The notes under the pieces: generated by a model
Seen by the model: only the letters and a program-made list of their open reading frames with translations
The model's database searches: none
Told to the model about the DNA's origin: nothing
Source: Hsuehochloa calcarea
Taxonomy: Eukaryota > Streptophyta > Magnoliopsida > Poales > Poaceae
Direction of reading: 5' to 3'
NCBI GenBank assembly: GCA_036346395.1
Contig: CM070594.1
Span: 53,987,519-54,051,518 of the forward strand
DNA: 64,000 bases
Shown here: in pieces, positions 9,170 through 20,520 of the stretch
Layout of the letters: every line of letters begins with the position of its first letter
How positions within the stretch are numbered: position 1 is the first letter of the stretch
Program-made: the position numbers and the translations under genes

Positions 9170-12100
9170 ATGGCCGGAATAAGGCTGACGCCGGAGGAGC
9201 CCGAGCTGCCGCAGGGCACCCCGCCTCGCCCCCAGCTACTTCCCGCCGTCACCGGAGCCGGGGCAGGCGGCGGCGGCCTGGAGATGGCGTCGGACGACGA
9301 GCGGTCGGTGGCGGCGGACTCCTGGTCCGTGCGCAGCGAGTACGGGAGCACGCTCGACGACGACCAGCGCTACGCCGACGCCGCCGAGGTTCTCGCCGCC
9401 GCCGCGGCCTCCGCCAACTTTCCATCCGCTGCCTCCGATTACTGGTAATACGCTCTGCGTTATTCCCCCATATCAGCTACCATGTTGTGCCGAATTATCT
9501 CATTGGAATGCGAATTGGACGTTAGCGAGTTTGGAAATATAGATCTAATGAATTGTGCGGGAAATATTGATGCTTGATCTCGTAGAGAACTTGCTCCTTT
9601 AGCTGCCGTACGGGATTATGTTCTCTTGTGGTTGCTGTCCGTGCCTTTTAACTTGTGCGCTTTCTGATTACGTCTAGCTTGATGATTATGTTTAGGATTG
9701 AATGAATTTGTGGAAAGATGAAATTTTAGGGATGCCTTTCACAACTTCCTGATTACATGTCATTGCAAGTTCAGGTGCACGTCCAATGTCGTGTGTTGTT
9801 AATCCTCAGTGTGATCAGGTGCTTTAGTGCGGAAAAGCAAACAAAAGACGTCATCTTTGTTTTTTATGCAGGAATTTAAAACCGCGCGATAGGAGCAAAC
9901 CATCCTTACTGAAATGAAATAAATCATTCAGAATTTTGTCTTAAAAGAAGATGTGATTAGTGATACTTGGGGATCATATGGACCCATCACCTGTCAAATA
10001 AATAGAAGAGATGTCTGATTGCCAAGCCAATAGCACTGGTTTATTTCTTATCTATGGTTGCTAGATAGGTTGGGTTATGGGTGTATGTTCACTAATTAAT
10101 GATGGACAGTACATGAGGTGCTACCATATCTTCCCTTCCGCTAAAGGACTGGAAATCCAGTAGAATATGTTTGTTTCCCTTGTGGAGGAAACTATTCAAA
10201 AGAATCCCTTCTAAAAGACAAAATCCATTCTAAAAGGCAAAGGCTTGACATCTGATGTCACAAGGAACTAGAAAGAATGAGACCAAGAGGTAGGGGTTGT
10301 GTCACTCCACCAAGTTGTATGAAAGTGGCATAAGCATGCACTCTTTCATAAAATATTACAATTTCTCCAGTTCCCAGAAAGCTTTAATGAACAGATGCCA
10401 TGCTCCAAACGGTATAATTGGAATTTATGTGATCTATTGTAGACGACTGGTACATTCTCTTGTTTGAGGACGGTTGAATTTTGTGGCAGATTGCAATTGG
10501 GTGTAAATGGCAAGACGGGGAACCTCCGTCTGTTGCCTTTCTGTTTCTTGACTTTGAATTTCCTTCAGATTTGTTTGCATACTTATACAGTTATAATCAA
10601 CAGTTTTCCTTTTAGTGTTCTAAAATGTCCTTGTATTGAGGCAGTTCTGACAAGGACGATCAAGATCCTGGCGAGGTTGAAGGCTCAATGCTGGGGCTCC
10701 AAAGTTATTGGGATGCTTCTTATTCAGAAGATCTTGCAAATTTTGAGGAACATGGGCATGCTGGAGAAATATGGTGACCACATCTGTCTTTTTTTTCAAT
10801 ATAAAAAACCTCAAACTAAGTAAATAAGAAGTGACATGGTGTCATTTCGACTGCTGCAACAAAGCCCAAGTTATCGACACTAATTGGTTTCATGATGTAA
10901 TTGCTGATATTTTTTAAACTTCGAACAGTGAAACTATGGCAATGTCAGCTTAAATTGTTGGGGGACGAACTACATTATTTTTGTTGGCTATATTTTACTA
11001 TCAGCTGGAATACTCAGTTTAATCACTATGTTCTGTGTTCATTTTGTATGATAGATTTATGTCTTTTGGTAAAATTTAAATGTGTCACTGAGCATGCATA
11101 TCTTACACACACATTTTGGTTCCTCTTAACTCAGAATTTGGACAACAAAAAATAACCTCTGCTTGATTTAATTCTCAAGTTTTTTTTTTGTTTTTAGAAA
11201 ATTATTTGATGTCTCATTGCTATTTTTTAAAGCTTCCTGTTTCTACGCTTCAAGATTTTCTATTGTGGGCTGTGAGCGGAACTTCTCTCTGTTCGTAGGT
11301 TTGGTGCAGATGTAATGGATACTGTTGCTGTTTGGACAAAAAAATTGTGCACAAAAATTATTCAAGGTGGGACTCCATCCGGTAATGACAATGTCGAATG
11401 CGAAGTTGACGAAAATCAATTGTCCAACTACCCTGTGCTCGATGTTGGAACTGGGAACGGCCTTCTTCTGCAAGCACTCGCCAAGCAGGGGTACTACCCA
11501 ATGATTTATCTTCAATATATTTTAATTACCCCCGCCGCGAAATAACATAATTTTTCTGTGCATTGCATAGAATCTTGTTTAGCACTTACCAGGGTTTATT
11601 CAACTAATTATGCCAATTCATCTGAGTTTTCCATTTACAGAAAAGATGAAGCCATCTGTTGTGCAATTAATAATGTGCAAGAAAAGATGAAACGATGATA
11701 CTTTATTCAGGCAATTAATAAGCTTCAATCATGTGTGCAGAACATGATAATGACACCCCAGTTTTCTGTCTTTTAAGGTGCATGAATCGTGGTTAGAATT
11801 TGGCCATTGCCATATTAGTTATTATTACAAGAATTAATAAAAGATGATTGGATCAGATGATAATACATCTATCTTCTTCCTGACTTTCTAAGAACTAACA
11901 AGACTTTTTGGGACCTTTGTCTTTGTATATGTGTTAGCAATCTGTCTTAGTGCCAGTTTGGCATTGTTGTGCTGTGCTGTGGAATCTAGTTTGTTGCAGC
12001 AAATCTTTGCGAATTCTAGTAAAATATATCTGTTATGGCTCGAAAGTGGAGATTACTAATTAGTTAATATATCCAAAAATGGTAAAATAATGGTGCTTTT

Positions 12101-14141
12101 AAACGTGACTGTAATGCCAAACTCACCATTATTATTCTTTTGAAGATTGTATCGTATGGTTGCAAAGAAATGATCAGTTCTGTTTTCCAGGTTTTCAGAC
12201 CTAACAGGAACTGATTACAGTGAAGGAGCAATTGAACTTGCAAGAAACCTTGCTGCTCGTGATGGATTCACTGCTACAAATTTTTTGGTAGTATACTATG
12301 TTCAAATGCTGGTTTCTCAAACTGAACTTGTCCAGCTACACTTTTCTAGGAAGTTCATGCTTTGTTGTTATATTCTAAGTTCTTAATTGGGATTTACCAT
12401 TGTCTTAATGTCCTGGTCCTGCAGCCTCAAAGGGCAAGGGTCTATCAGAACAATAGCTACTCTTACCAGTCTTGCTTAAAAAAGAAGCATTTTTGTATGT
12501 CAGTCAAAAAACACTAAACATTTTAATAAGAATCTACATAATAGTTTATCCAACTCGTTTTTTAGTTTTAACTTATTTTTCTAATGTCTTTGAAAATAGC
12601 AGGGAAGATTATTAATGAGGAAAATATATACTAGATTTTTTCATAAGAACATGTATGATATCCAGCTGTGATGATCGTCAAAATCAAAAGTTACTGCAGC
12701 ACCTTCAATTAGTAGTAGGAAATATCTACCAAAGGTGCAGTTTCTCGGGAAGAAAATATATTTAGGCCAGAAGTGCCATTACGAAAGTGTAAAACAAGAA
12801 TAGTTACAAGGAAATAAGTAAATATACTGCAGAAGTCAATAATCTAGAGTGGTAATTTACATGTAGGTTCAAAACTTTTCCTTGTAAAGGTATTTGAGTA
12901 TTTGACTCTTTACTGCCAAATGATGCACACAAATTTTTCTGAAATTGGTGAACTCCCCGTTAATTTAGAATGGTTACTGCTACTCCTCTTAACTGAACTT
13001 GCACTTGCACAACCAAATAAGTGAAGCCGAATACTAATCCTTCGGAACGGCTACCATGTCCATCATTTCCACTTATCTTTGATTTTGTTTTATTGTACAT
13101 CACATATCAGAGTTAATGGATGCTAATCGTGATTGCTGACACTGAAAACTTATCAAATGATTTTTTATTGAAGTATCTACATTTATGGTGCTTTCATGAC
13201 TGTAATCACTCATATGTCTGTCTCTATCAGGTCGATGATATACTTGATACAAAGTTAGATAGGAAATTCAAAATTATTACAGACAAAGGGACATTGGATG
13301 CCATTGGATTGCATCCAGATGGTCGTGCTAAAAGGTACAACAACTATGACTTTTGTTCATTTCCCTAATTTCCTACTTGATTTTTGTCCATTTCCTTAAT
13401 TATCCAAATCTGCAAAGAGAAAGTTCATTGTGCATTTATTTGTTGATATATCCTATGAGATTTGATCATCCAAGGTAAATTGTCAATTCATTGCATGCTA
13501 GAAATTGAATAACCAGAAGTAGATGAGCTTGTCTTGGCAACCGGCAACACTGAATAGCTTTAGCCTTTAGATTGTATGAACCTGACTTTCAATTGCCTTT
13601 TTAGTTTCATATCTACAGTCAAACACTTAATAGAATAGTGCACTTTTGACTACATTAAAAGATAACTTTATCTTGGAAGTGCACGGTTCAATAATCAGTA
13701 TCTTTGAGTTAACACTCTTCTCTTTATGTTGTTCTTTATTTCAGAATAGTGTATTGGGAGTCTGTATCAAACTTGGTTGAACCTGGTGGCATTGTGGTCT
13801 GTACTTTCTCCTACAAACTCTTTGAACCTCTCTTGTACCTCTATCCTCCAGAATTGAAACGATACTCGATGCTTATGCCCTCATTCTCTGCAAATTTATG
13901 TGAAACATTCTGTTGGACATCCCTTTAGGTCATAACATCATGCAATCACACAAAGGATGAGCTTCTGCAAGAAATAGAAGACTTCACTAAGAGAAAATCC
14001 GGCAAGGAGGACGTGGATGAAGGTGCAGGTGATGTGCCCCAGTTGTTCCGGTACATCGACCACATCCGAACATATCCTACTATCATGTTTGGAGGAGTTC
14101 AAGGGTCTCAAGTGTGCACCGTGGCCTTCCAGCGGGTGTGA
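9170..14141 (+). CDS. EFM4/METTL10-type protein-lysine methyltransferase
   Basis: Spliced gene. Coding exons: 9170-9444, 10645-10773, 11299-11490, 12191-12287, 13231-13334, 13745-13796 and 13929-14141. All introns are GT-AG and all phases agree, giving 1062 nt and 353 residues. Fungal and animal relatives (Efm4, EEF1AKMT2) methylate a lysine of elongation factor 1A in the cytosol using S-adenosylmethionine; that role is carried over from the family. Seen: an acidic, disordered N-terminus (about 1-110); the family entry motif SYWDASYSEDLANFEEHGH; EIWFGADVM across exons 2/3; the SAM-binding motif I VLDVGTGNG (181-189); LTGTDYSEGAIELA (motif II); DKGTLDAIGLHPDG (about 249-262); and GGIVVITSCNHTKDEL. 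The C-terminus ends QVCTVAFQRV, as in homologues. The ATG was chosen from its position and the GC-rich first exon. No break was found. Confidence 0.9.
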
Positions 14142-14791
14142 GAACGGAGAAGCATATAATTCTTGAACTATCTATCATGTGTTGGCTCCCAAAGAGCTAG
14201 AGAGAAGGTAAGTTCCGTACTTCACATGTGGGTGGAACTATTCTCATTGTACTAGGAAACATGTCAATTTAGGCGGTTTTCCATGGTGTAGCTCAATTTA
14301 TGCTCGGTTATTATTGTACTCTAGACGGGACTTTTCCTTTCCAATTTGACGGGATATAGAGTAAGAGAACATTTCCGAAACAATTTTGTGTACTGTAACG
14401 AACCTGATGGGCATCGCTGTATTGCAAACTTTAGGCCTCTTTATACACAGTCCCAGGTTCAGTTCACTACCCTTTCAGTTTCCGGTAACGAAGGAAACAA
14501 GGGTGCGTGCCCCTGCTCCAAAGGAAGTTTCAGTTCATTAGTATTTGGCTGTATTGCTTAGGCTGGTCATGGACTCATGGCGTCGTGCGGTCCGATTCAT
14601 TAGTATTCCGACTCGTAGTCGGTCGGTCCCTCCTAGTCCGGATCGGATTCCCATGTGCCATCACCTGGGCACTGGCCCAATGACCAAAAAAAAAATCACG
14701 AACCGCGACAGCTATCAGATCAGAAAGCGGGAGATGCGCACGTAATATATGTGAAAAAAATATACCACCTCGAATAATCTCTTATCTTTGC
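14142..14791. other. 3' UTR of the methyltransferase gene and intergenic sequence
   Basis: AT-rich sequence after the stop, consistent with a 3' untranslated region to about 14.35 kb. It then becomes a mixed intergenic stretch with short open frames and no recognisable domain. Nothing else is seen. Confidence 0.4.
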
Positions 14792-15470
14792 AAAGTGATA
14801 TCCCCTCAATGTGCCACTGCAAAGTCAAAATTATATCATTTTATATCACTGTTGACTAGTCAAGCTGTGAAGTTGTGCAAATTTTCCCTTGTTGTTTTCT
14901 TCCTCTCACCCCCTCTTCTCACTCTTCCTCAGCCTCTTCTAGATGTGAGTGGTGCGGTGTGAGGATCGACAGTGAAGATGGCACCGAAATGAGGTGGTGG
15001 CGCGCTTGCCCATGGTGGCAGCACATCTCAGGTGAGTTGCAGGTTGGTGCGGGAGGCGATGTCGCCGATGGTGACGTAGCCACCGAAGTGGTCGACAATA
15101 TCCATGGCGCGATCGCGCACATTGAAGAGGAGGCGGTCAGTCTCCACGGCGTCGCCTGGGCACACAAGGGTCGACTCTTGAATGGTGCCGCGCACACCCT
15201 CACAGCAGGGTGCCATGGTGGCAGGAGCCACCATGGGGCGACACGGAGGCGGTGGGAGGCAGAGAGGGAGGGGTGGTTAGGGGAGAGGAGGAAGGGGACG
15301 TGGTGAGGGGGCTTGCGGTGGGGAGGGGAAGATAGGCAGAGGTGGAGCTGCTTTGCACGGCCACAGAGATAGAAGGAGTAAGGGAAGAAAAGAAATTGAT
15401 GAAGAAGAAAAAGAAATGATATAAAATGACACTTTTAACCTTGTATTGGTATGAAAGGGGATTTTACTTT
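14792..15470. mobile_element. small inverted-repeat element carrying a gene fragment (Pack-type candidate)
   Basis: About 55 bp at the left (14792-14848, aaagtgatatcccc to cattttatatca) pairs with the reverse complement of 15417-15470 (aaagtaaaatcccc to cattttatatca) at roughly 70% by eye. The ~570 bp between is much more GC-rich than the ends and holds an antisense host-gene fragment (15028-15234). That is the layout of a non-autonomous DNA transposon that has picked up exon sequence. The superfamily is unclear: I could not define the outermost ends or a target duplication, and the repeats may extend further out. Confidence 0.45.
15028..15234 (-). pseudogene. captured fragment of a plastid protein gene (At5g03900-like)
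   Basis: The reverse strand reads GDAVETDRLLFNVRDRAMDI, then VDHFGGYVTIGDIASRTNLQLT, then a stop. From memory this resembles a conserved internal part of the uncharacterised chloroplast protein family typified by Arabidopsis At5g03900; I could not check it. Only this part is present. The sequence on either side on the same strand does not continue the family. It lies inside an inverted-repeat element, which suggests capture by a transposon rather than a decayed resident gene. Confidence 0.45.
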
Positions 15471-15547
15471 ATAATAGCATACCAGGAATCAAAAATATTT
15501 GTATTTTATAGTGACATATAAAAAATTGTGGCACATACTACGAAGAT

Positions 15548-16296
15548 ATGGTTGCCGCCGTCGTGATGCCGATCTCGCTTGCCATGGCGTCGGAGGCCGA
15601 CCTGATGTACGAGGAGGAAGTCCTGTGCGACCCGCTATCTCGCCTGGCACCGCTATCTCGCGGCCTGGGCAGCCGCGCCGCTTCCGCGGCAAGCCCGTCA
15701 TCTGACGAAGGCAGGTCCGCGCCTCCCGGCGGCTACAAGAGTGTGGCCGCCCAAGCCGCCGCCGACGCGCCATCGACCCGGCGCCATGGGCGCGAGTCCC
15801 TCAACTGCGCGTTCGAGCGCACGCTGGCCACGCTGCACCGCATGCCGCGGATAGGAGATGTACCTTGCCTCCCTCCTCGAGCAGCGCCTGCACGTCGCGC
15901 GGCGGGGCTGAGCCTTTGACCGCACGCTCCGGGCGGTGCCCGTCACGCAACACCACCACATCTGGCCGCTCTACCTCCGCCTTGCCACGCTCTTGTCCTG
16001 CCCCGCTGACACCTCCATCAGCATATACAGCTGCTTTATCCAGTTCGATCCCTCCCACGCCGACGAGCTCGTCGACGTCCTTGTCTCTGCTGGGCGGTGG
16101 CAGGAGGCCGCCGACCACATTGCCTCGGCTCTCAACAACGAAACGAGCTGGGTGACGCCAAGCACGGTCTCCTTCTCAGTCTGTGCGACCTTCTCGTCAA
16201 GCACACCGACGAGGTCGTCGGGCTCAAGGTGGAGTCCGTGCTCCGCAGTGCCATCCGCAAGTTCCCTCACGAGGTCGGCAGGACGCTGGCGTTGCT
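15548..16296 (+). pseudogene. SYF1/XAB2 splicing factor pseudogene, N-terminal part
   Basis: SYF1 is a HAT-repeat (half-a-TPR) scaffold of the NineTeen complex in the nuclear spliceosome. The opening DLMYEEEVLCDP matches the start of the plant protein, but the following repeats are scrambled by frame changes. Recognisable pieces lie in three frames: FERTLATLHRMPRI; PVTQHHHIWPLYLRLATL with FDPSHADELVDVLVSAGRWQEAADHIASALNNE; and LCDLLVKHTDEVVGLKVESVLRSAIRKF, HEVGRTLALL. It ends where a copia element is inserted (16297) and resumes in frame after that element at 19780. Clearly non-functional. High GC is typical of the parent gene. Confidence 0.8.
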
Positions 16297-16677
16297 CGAC
16301 AGAAATTAATCTTGTTGTATAAATGTTTTGTATGTTAATTGAATTTGCATGTTAGTTGCATAGCAGAGTTAGTGGAGTTAGTGGTCTGCTAATTAGTTAA
16401 TAGAATAATTAGCTAGTGCGTGTAGTGGAGGTAGTGACTTACTTGAATGTGTTAGTGGAAGGTTACATATCATATTATAATTATAAAAAGTATTGTAACA
16501 GTTTGTTTCATTGAAGATGAAAAGCAATAGAGGAGAGAAAATAGAAAACACTGCAATGCAACACAAAATTCTTTCTATGTTGTGTTCTTCGTCTTATACT
16601 CCGTGAACTGAAAAAACAAGTGAAAGGGTGTGTGTCCACTGTGCTCTCTGCGCATTCTCTTGGTCTTGATCCTAACA
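16297..16677 (+). repeat. 5' LTR
   Basis: 381 bp, starting cgacagaaattaatc (the TG start appears mutated to CG; the 3' LTR keeps TGATAAAAATTAATC) and ending cctaaca. It contains attataaaaag (about 16480-16490), a possible TATA box, and gaagatgaaaagcaatagagg, shared with the 3' LTR. Confidence 0.8.
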
Positions 16678-16679
16678 AT

Positions 16680-16691
16680 TGGTATCAGAGC
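16680..16691 (+). promoter_or_regulatory. primer-binding site (initiator tRNA-Met)
   Basis: TGGTATCAGAGC lies two bases after the 5' LTR. It is complementary to the 3' end of plant initiator tRNA-Met, used by many copia elements to prime reverse transcription. Confidence 0.85.
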
Positions 16692-16702
16692 TTAGGTTGT
16701 GA

Positions 16703-17560
16703 TTGCCCAAGATCATAACGCGGGACAAGTCGCCGGGAAGCGGCGTCACCCACAACGGTGCAACGTTTAGGGCGCCGACGAGGGAGGGAGTTGTGACCCT
16801 CCAATACCCCATGCTCACAGAGAGCAATTGTGGGGTATGGGCGGTGAAGATGAAGATCATCATGCGTGAGCAAGGAGTGTGGACGGTTGCAGTGGATGGC
16901 AAGGAATTGGTCGATGAGAATAAAGACCAGATGGCTTTCGCCGCCATAGTCCAAGCTATGCCGGAGGCCGTTGTTATGGCCATATCCGAGAAGGAGATGG
17001 CAACGAGGCTTGGGACGCTCTCAAGGAGATGCACGTCGACGAAGACCGTGTCAAGAAGGCGCGCATTCAAACTCTCAAAAGGGAGTTTTGAGCGTATCTA
17101 CATGGGGAACTCAGAGACAATCATTGAGTTTTGCATTGAAGCTCACCACCATGGTCAACGAGATATGTACTCTCGGTACCAAGGTGGACGATAGCTGCTG
17201 TCGTGGAAAAGCTCCTACGCTCCGTCCCCGCAGATTCCTACACATTGTTAGCACCATTGAGCAATGGGGTGATGTATCAGTGATGTCGGTGTCGGAGACT
17301 ATCGGACGCTTGAGGGCGTACGAGGAGAGCTTAAACAGGCGGTGGCATGACAAGAAAGAAGGAGAGCACCTGCTGCTCACGCACGCCGAGTGGGAGGCCA
17401 AAGCCGCCGAAGAGAAGAGGAACGACGAGGGCTCTGGCAGAGGCACCAAGAAGAATGGCAGGCACGGCCGTGGCCGTGGCCAAGACAACGACAAGAAGCG
17501 CCGCGGAAAGTTCGACAAGTCGAAGATCCAGTGCTTCAATTATTAGGAGTACGGCCATTT
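16703..17560 (+). pseudogene. copia gag remnant, forward copy
   Basis: Pieces in several frames read as plant copia gag: YPMLTESNCGVWAVKMKIIM, then AISEKEMA, ETIIEF, LTTMVNEICTLGTKVDD, then RLRAYEESLNRR and LLLTHAEWEAK, ending in a Lys/Arg/Gly-rich stretch and IQCFNY, the start of a zinc knuckle. A TAG follows at 17544-17546. At least two frameshifts break it. An inverted copy of about 17000-17500 lies at 17705-18215. Confidence 0.75.
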
Positions 17561-17704
17561 CACGTCCAAGTGTGATGAGCCAAGAAAGAACGAGCACATC
17601 TCACCAACGCTCAAGAGGATGACGAGCCGGCTCTCCTAATGGCTGTGGCATGCGAGCATGCCACAAACGTCATCATGCTGAAGGAGGATAAGAGCAGGAG
17701 GGCG

Positions 17705-18215
17705 CTAGACGACATGTTCGTCTTGGCCATGACCACGACAGCCACCGCGCCCGCCATTCTTCTTGGTGCCTCTGCCGAGCCCTCGCCACTCCTCTTCTCT
17801 TCGGCTTTGGCCTCCCACTCGACGCACGTGAGCAACAGGTGCTCTCCTTCTTCCTTGTCGCGCCGCCGCCCCTTCAAGCTCTCCTCGTACACCCTCAAGC
17901 GTCCGATGGCCTCCGACATCAACATCGCCGATACATTGCCCCATTGCTCAGTGGTGCCGATAATGTGTAGGAGTCTACCAGGGACAGAGTGTAGGAGCTT
18001 CTCCATGGCGGCACTCTCCTCCACCTTAGTAGCGAGAGCACATATCTCGTTGACCATGGTGGTGAGCTTCAAGGCAAACTCAATGATTGTCTTCGAGCCC
18101 CCATGTAGATACACTCAAAACTCCCTCTTGAGAGTTTGAACACGCGCCTTCTTGACACGGTCTTCGCCGACGTGCATCTTCTTGAGAGCGTCCCAAACCT
18201 CCTTTGGTGTGCACT
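17705..18215 (-). repeat. inverted second copy of the gag segment
   Basis: On the reverse strand this reads SKTIIEFALKLTTMVNEICA, RLLHIIGTTEQWGNVSAM, EAIGRLRVYEESLKGR and HLLLTCVEWEAK: the same gag protein as the forward copy at about 17000-17500, with scattered substitutions. The arms are about 500 bp and roughly 85-90% alike by eye; the spacer is about 200 bp. It could have arisen by insertion of a second element's fragment or by template switching during reverse transcription. A transcript of either strand would fold into a long hairpin. Confidence 0.75.
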
Positions 18216-18229
18216 TTCTGATGTGCCCA

Positions 18230-19468
18230 TGGAGGCAAAGCAGGTCAATCTTTGGCCCTCCGAGGCACAGGCCGAGCTGGAGGCCGCCAAAGCCGAGGTC
18301 GGACGACTACGCAGGGAATTGGCCGCTACTGAGGCAAGGATACGCGTCGTGTCCGACGACAATGACCGGTGTAGGCTGGACGTTGAGAAGTCGACGCCGT
18401 GTGTGTCGACAAGGACAAAGAATGTGTGTTACTCCTCGAGTGCATAGGCGCGTCAGGGGAGGAGGTGAACCGAGTGCGTCAGGAGAACACCAAGCTGATA
18501 GAGTCGCAGTGTGTGATCTGCGATGAGGGCGTCAAGGAGACACTGGGGATCGCTAATGTCCGTCTTAACGACATCATCGCCGAGAAGGATGGCACGCTGC
18601 AGAGCCGTCGGTAGGAGTACAGCTCAAGCGAGGTGCTCACAGTGCTCAATGAACCAGTGCAAGTGGAAGCGATGCCGGGTGCGGCAACATCGGCAGCGAC
18701 GCCAACCATGATAACGCCGGCAGAGAAGCACAAGGAGCAAGGCAACGTCAAGTTTATGTTGGGGCCGGGAGATGAGTCCCGTTTGGTACCTCGACATAGG
18801 CACATCCAATCACATGACCGGGTTCCGTGAAATGTTCTCCGACCTAGACATGTTGGTTCGGGGGTCAATGAGATTTGACTATGGATTTCACATGGAAATC
18901 AGGGGTCGTGGCGTGCTGCTGTTCAAGTGCCAAACTAGGGAGCACAAATTTTTTACTGATGTTTATTACATACCTAAGTTAAGGAGTAATATAATCAGTT
19001 TGGGGCACCTCGATGAGCATGGTTACAAAACAGTGTTGGAAGAAGGCATTCTGAGCATTTATGATCAAGAGAGGAAATTGCTGGCCATGGCAAACAAGTT
19101 ATGGAATCGACTCTACTTGCTTCGATTGGGCCGCACCCAATCGGGTTTTGTCCTGGCAAAATATGGTGTAAAGGAAGACGAGCTGTGGAGCAAGGTGAAG
19201 AGCATGCTAAGTCAGCAGGAGGTTGATGTAGCTGCACTGCGCTCCAGAACACGGCTATTTCAGAATGTAGCTGCACACATAAGTGGCGATATGTTCACTT
19301 TATTGTACGAGACTACTCCTACTGCAGGTGTTGCATATGGAGATTGGCCTGACCCAGGGCCCATGACCCCACTGCTGACGCCGCGAACTCCAGCACCATA
19401 TGCGGAGAGCCTCATGTCTGCAGATGAGCCGGTGAGCATAGGAGAAGCAACAAGATTAATAGGGTGAT
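18230..19468 (+). pseudogene. chimeric internal region with a copia protease remnant
   Basis: The first part (18230-18620) encodes a charged, helical stretch (QAELEAAKAEVGRLRRELAA) of unknown source. From about 18775 the frame reads VWYLDIGTSNHMTG, the copia protease active-site region with Ile in the D-x-G-x-S-x-H-M motif. It continues with FFTDVYYIPKLRSNIISLG and LLAMANKLWNRLYLL. After about 19140 the protein no longer resembles copia pol and ends at 19465-19467 just before the 3' LTR. Integrase and RT have been lost or replaced. Confidence 0.6.
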
Positions 19469-19779
19469 TGATAAAAATTAATCTTGTTGTTTAAGTGTTT
19501 TGCATATTAATTGAATTTGTATTTTAGTTGCATGGTAAAGTTAGTGGAGCTAGTGACATGCTAATTAGTTAATAGAGTAATTAGCTAGTGCATGTAGTGG
19601 AGATAGTGGCCTACCTGGATGTGTTACTGGTGAGGTTATAGCTATAAAAAACATTATAACCAATTTATTTTATTAGAGATGAAAAGCAATAGAGGAGAGA
19701 GAAAATAAAACGCTGCAGTATAAAGTAAAAAAGTGTGTATCCACAGTGGCACCGTGTTCCCTTGGGCTTTGTCCCAACA
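19469..19779 (+). repeat. 3' LTR
   Basis: 311 bp, starting TGATAAAAATTAATC and ending gtcccaaca. It matches the 5' LTR along most of its length but lacks roughly 70 bp before the last ~50 bp. It is followed by ctgct, one base different from the left target duplication ttgct. Confidence 0.8.
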
Positions 19780-20520
19780 CTGCTTGCCGAGTGCTACGTC
19801 CGGAGAGGGCTCTACGACAAAGCTAAAGACGTACTGAGGGTGTATCCACGGTGGCCACAGCCGCCGAGTTCGGTCCTGTGTTCGAGGCGTACGCACAGCT
19901 CGAACAGGCGAAGATAGAGAAGGCGGCGAGGGAAGAAGCCGACAAGCTCCCCGCGGGTTGCTGGTTGGCCGACAGCGACGTCGACCGGAGCTTCTCAACG
20001 GTGTTCTCCTCCTCCAGAACCCTCACGACGTCGAGCAATAGCGCAGGAGGGTGAAGCTCTTCGACAAGGACCCCATGCGGCAGGCGACAACCTACGCCGA
20101 GGCCGTGAGCACCGTCTACCCGGCGAAGGCGGCCGGCAAGCCGCACACGCTGTGGGTGTCGTTCGCCAAGATGTACGAGGAGCATGGCCGCCTGGACTGC
20201 GCCGTTGAGGTGTTCGCGAAGGCCACGCGGGCGAACCACAAGGCACCCGACGACCTGGCCACCGTGTGGTGCGAGTGGAAGGAGACGCAGCTCCGCCGCA
20301 CGGACTTCAACAAGGCCATTGCTCTGATGAGACAGGCTACTGCGGAGCCCTCGGTCAAGGTGAATAGAAGAGCCGCCATGGAGGCCAACCACGAGCCCAT
20401 CCAGATGAAGCTGCACAAGTCTTCACAGCTATGGACCTTCTACATCGATCTCGAGGAGAGCCTTGGCACGCTCGCACCGACACGCGCCGCCTACGAGCGA
20501 GCTATGGATTTACGGATCTG
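19780..20520 (+). pseudogene. SYF1/XAB2 pseudogene, middle part
   Basis: This continues the fragment that ends at 16296. LLAECYVRRGLYDKAKDVL resumes in the same frame after the element. Then EFGPVFEAYAQLEQAKIEKA (about 19862), CWLADSDVD, and from about 20048 a long undisrupted stretch: RRVKLFDKDPMRQATTYAEA, GKPHTLWVSFAKMYEEHGRL, LATVWCEWKETQLRRTDFNKA, IALMRQATAEPSV and DLEESLGTLAPTRAAYERA. It stops (TGA, 20519-20521) at about the middle of the parent protein. Frameshifts lie near 19830 and 20040. The missing C-terminal part is found, partly, at 33503-33790 on the other strand. Confidence 0.85.

Larger units (their letters stand above)
16297..19779 (+). mobile_element. non-autonomous copia-type LTR element inside the SYF1 pseudogene
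   Basis: The 5' LTR (16297-16677) and 3' LTR (19469-19779) share the start aaattaatcttgttgt and end in aaca. The primer-binding site follows the 5' LTR after two bases. Flanking target duplications are ttgct (16292-16296) and ctgct (19780-19784), one mismatch. The host SYF1 frame rejoins exactly across the element. Inside are a gag region, an inverted second gag copy and a protease-like remnant; no integrase or RT is found. LTRs agree at about 85% by eye, and the 3' LTR lacks roughly 70 bp near its end, so the insertion is old. Confidence 0.85.
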
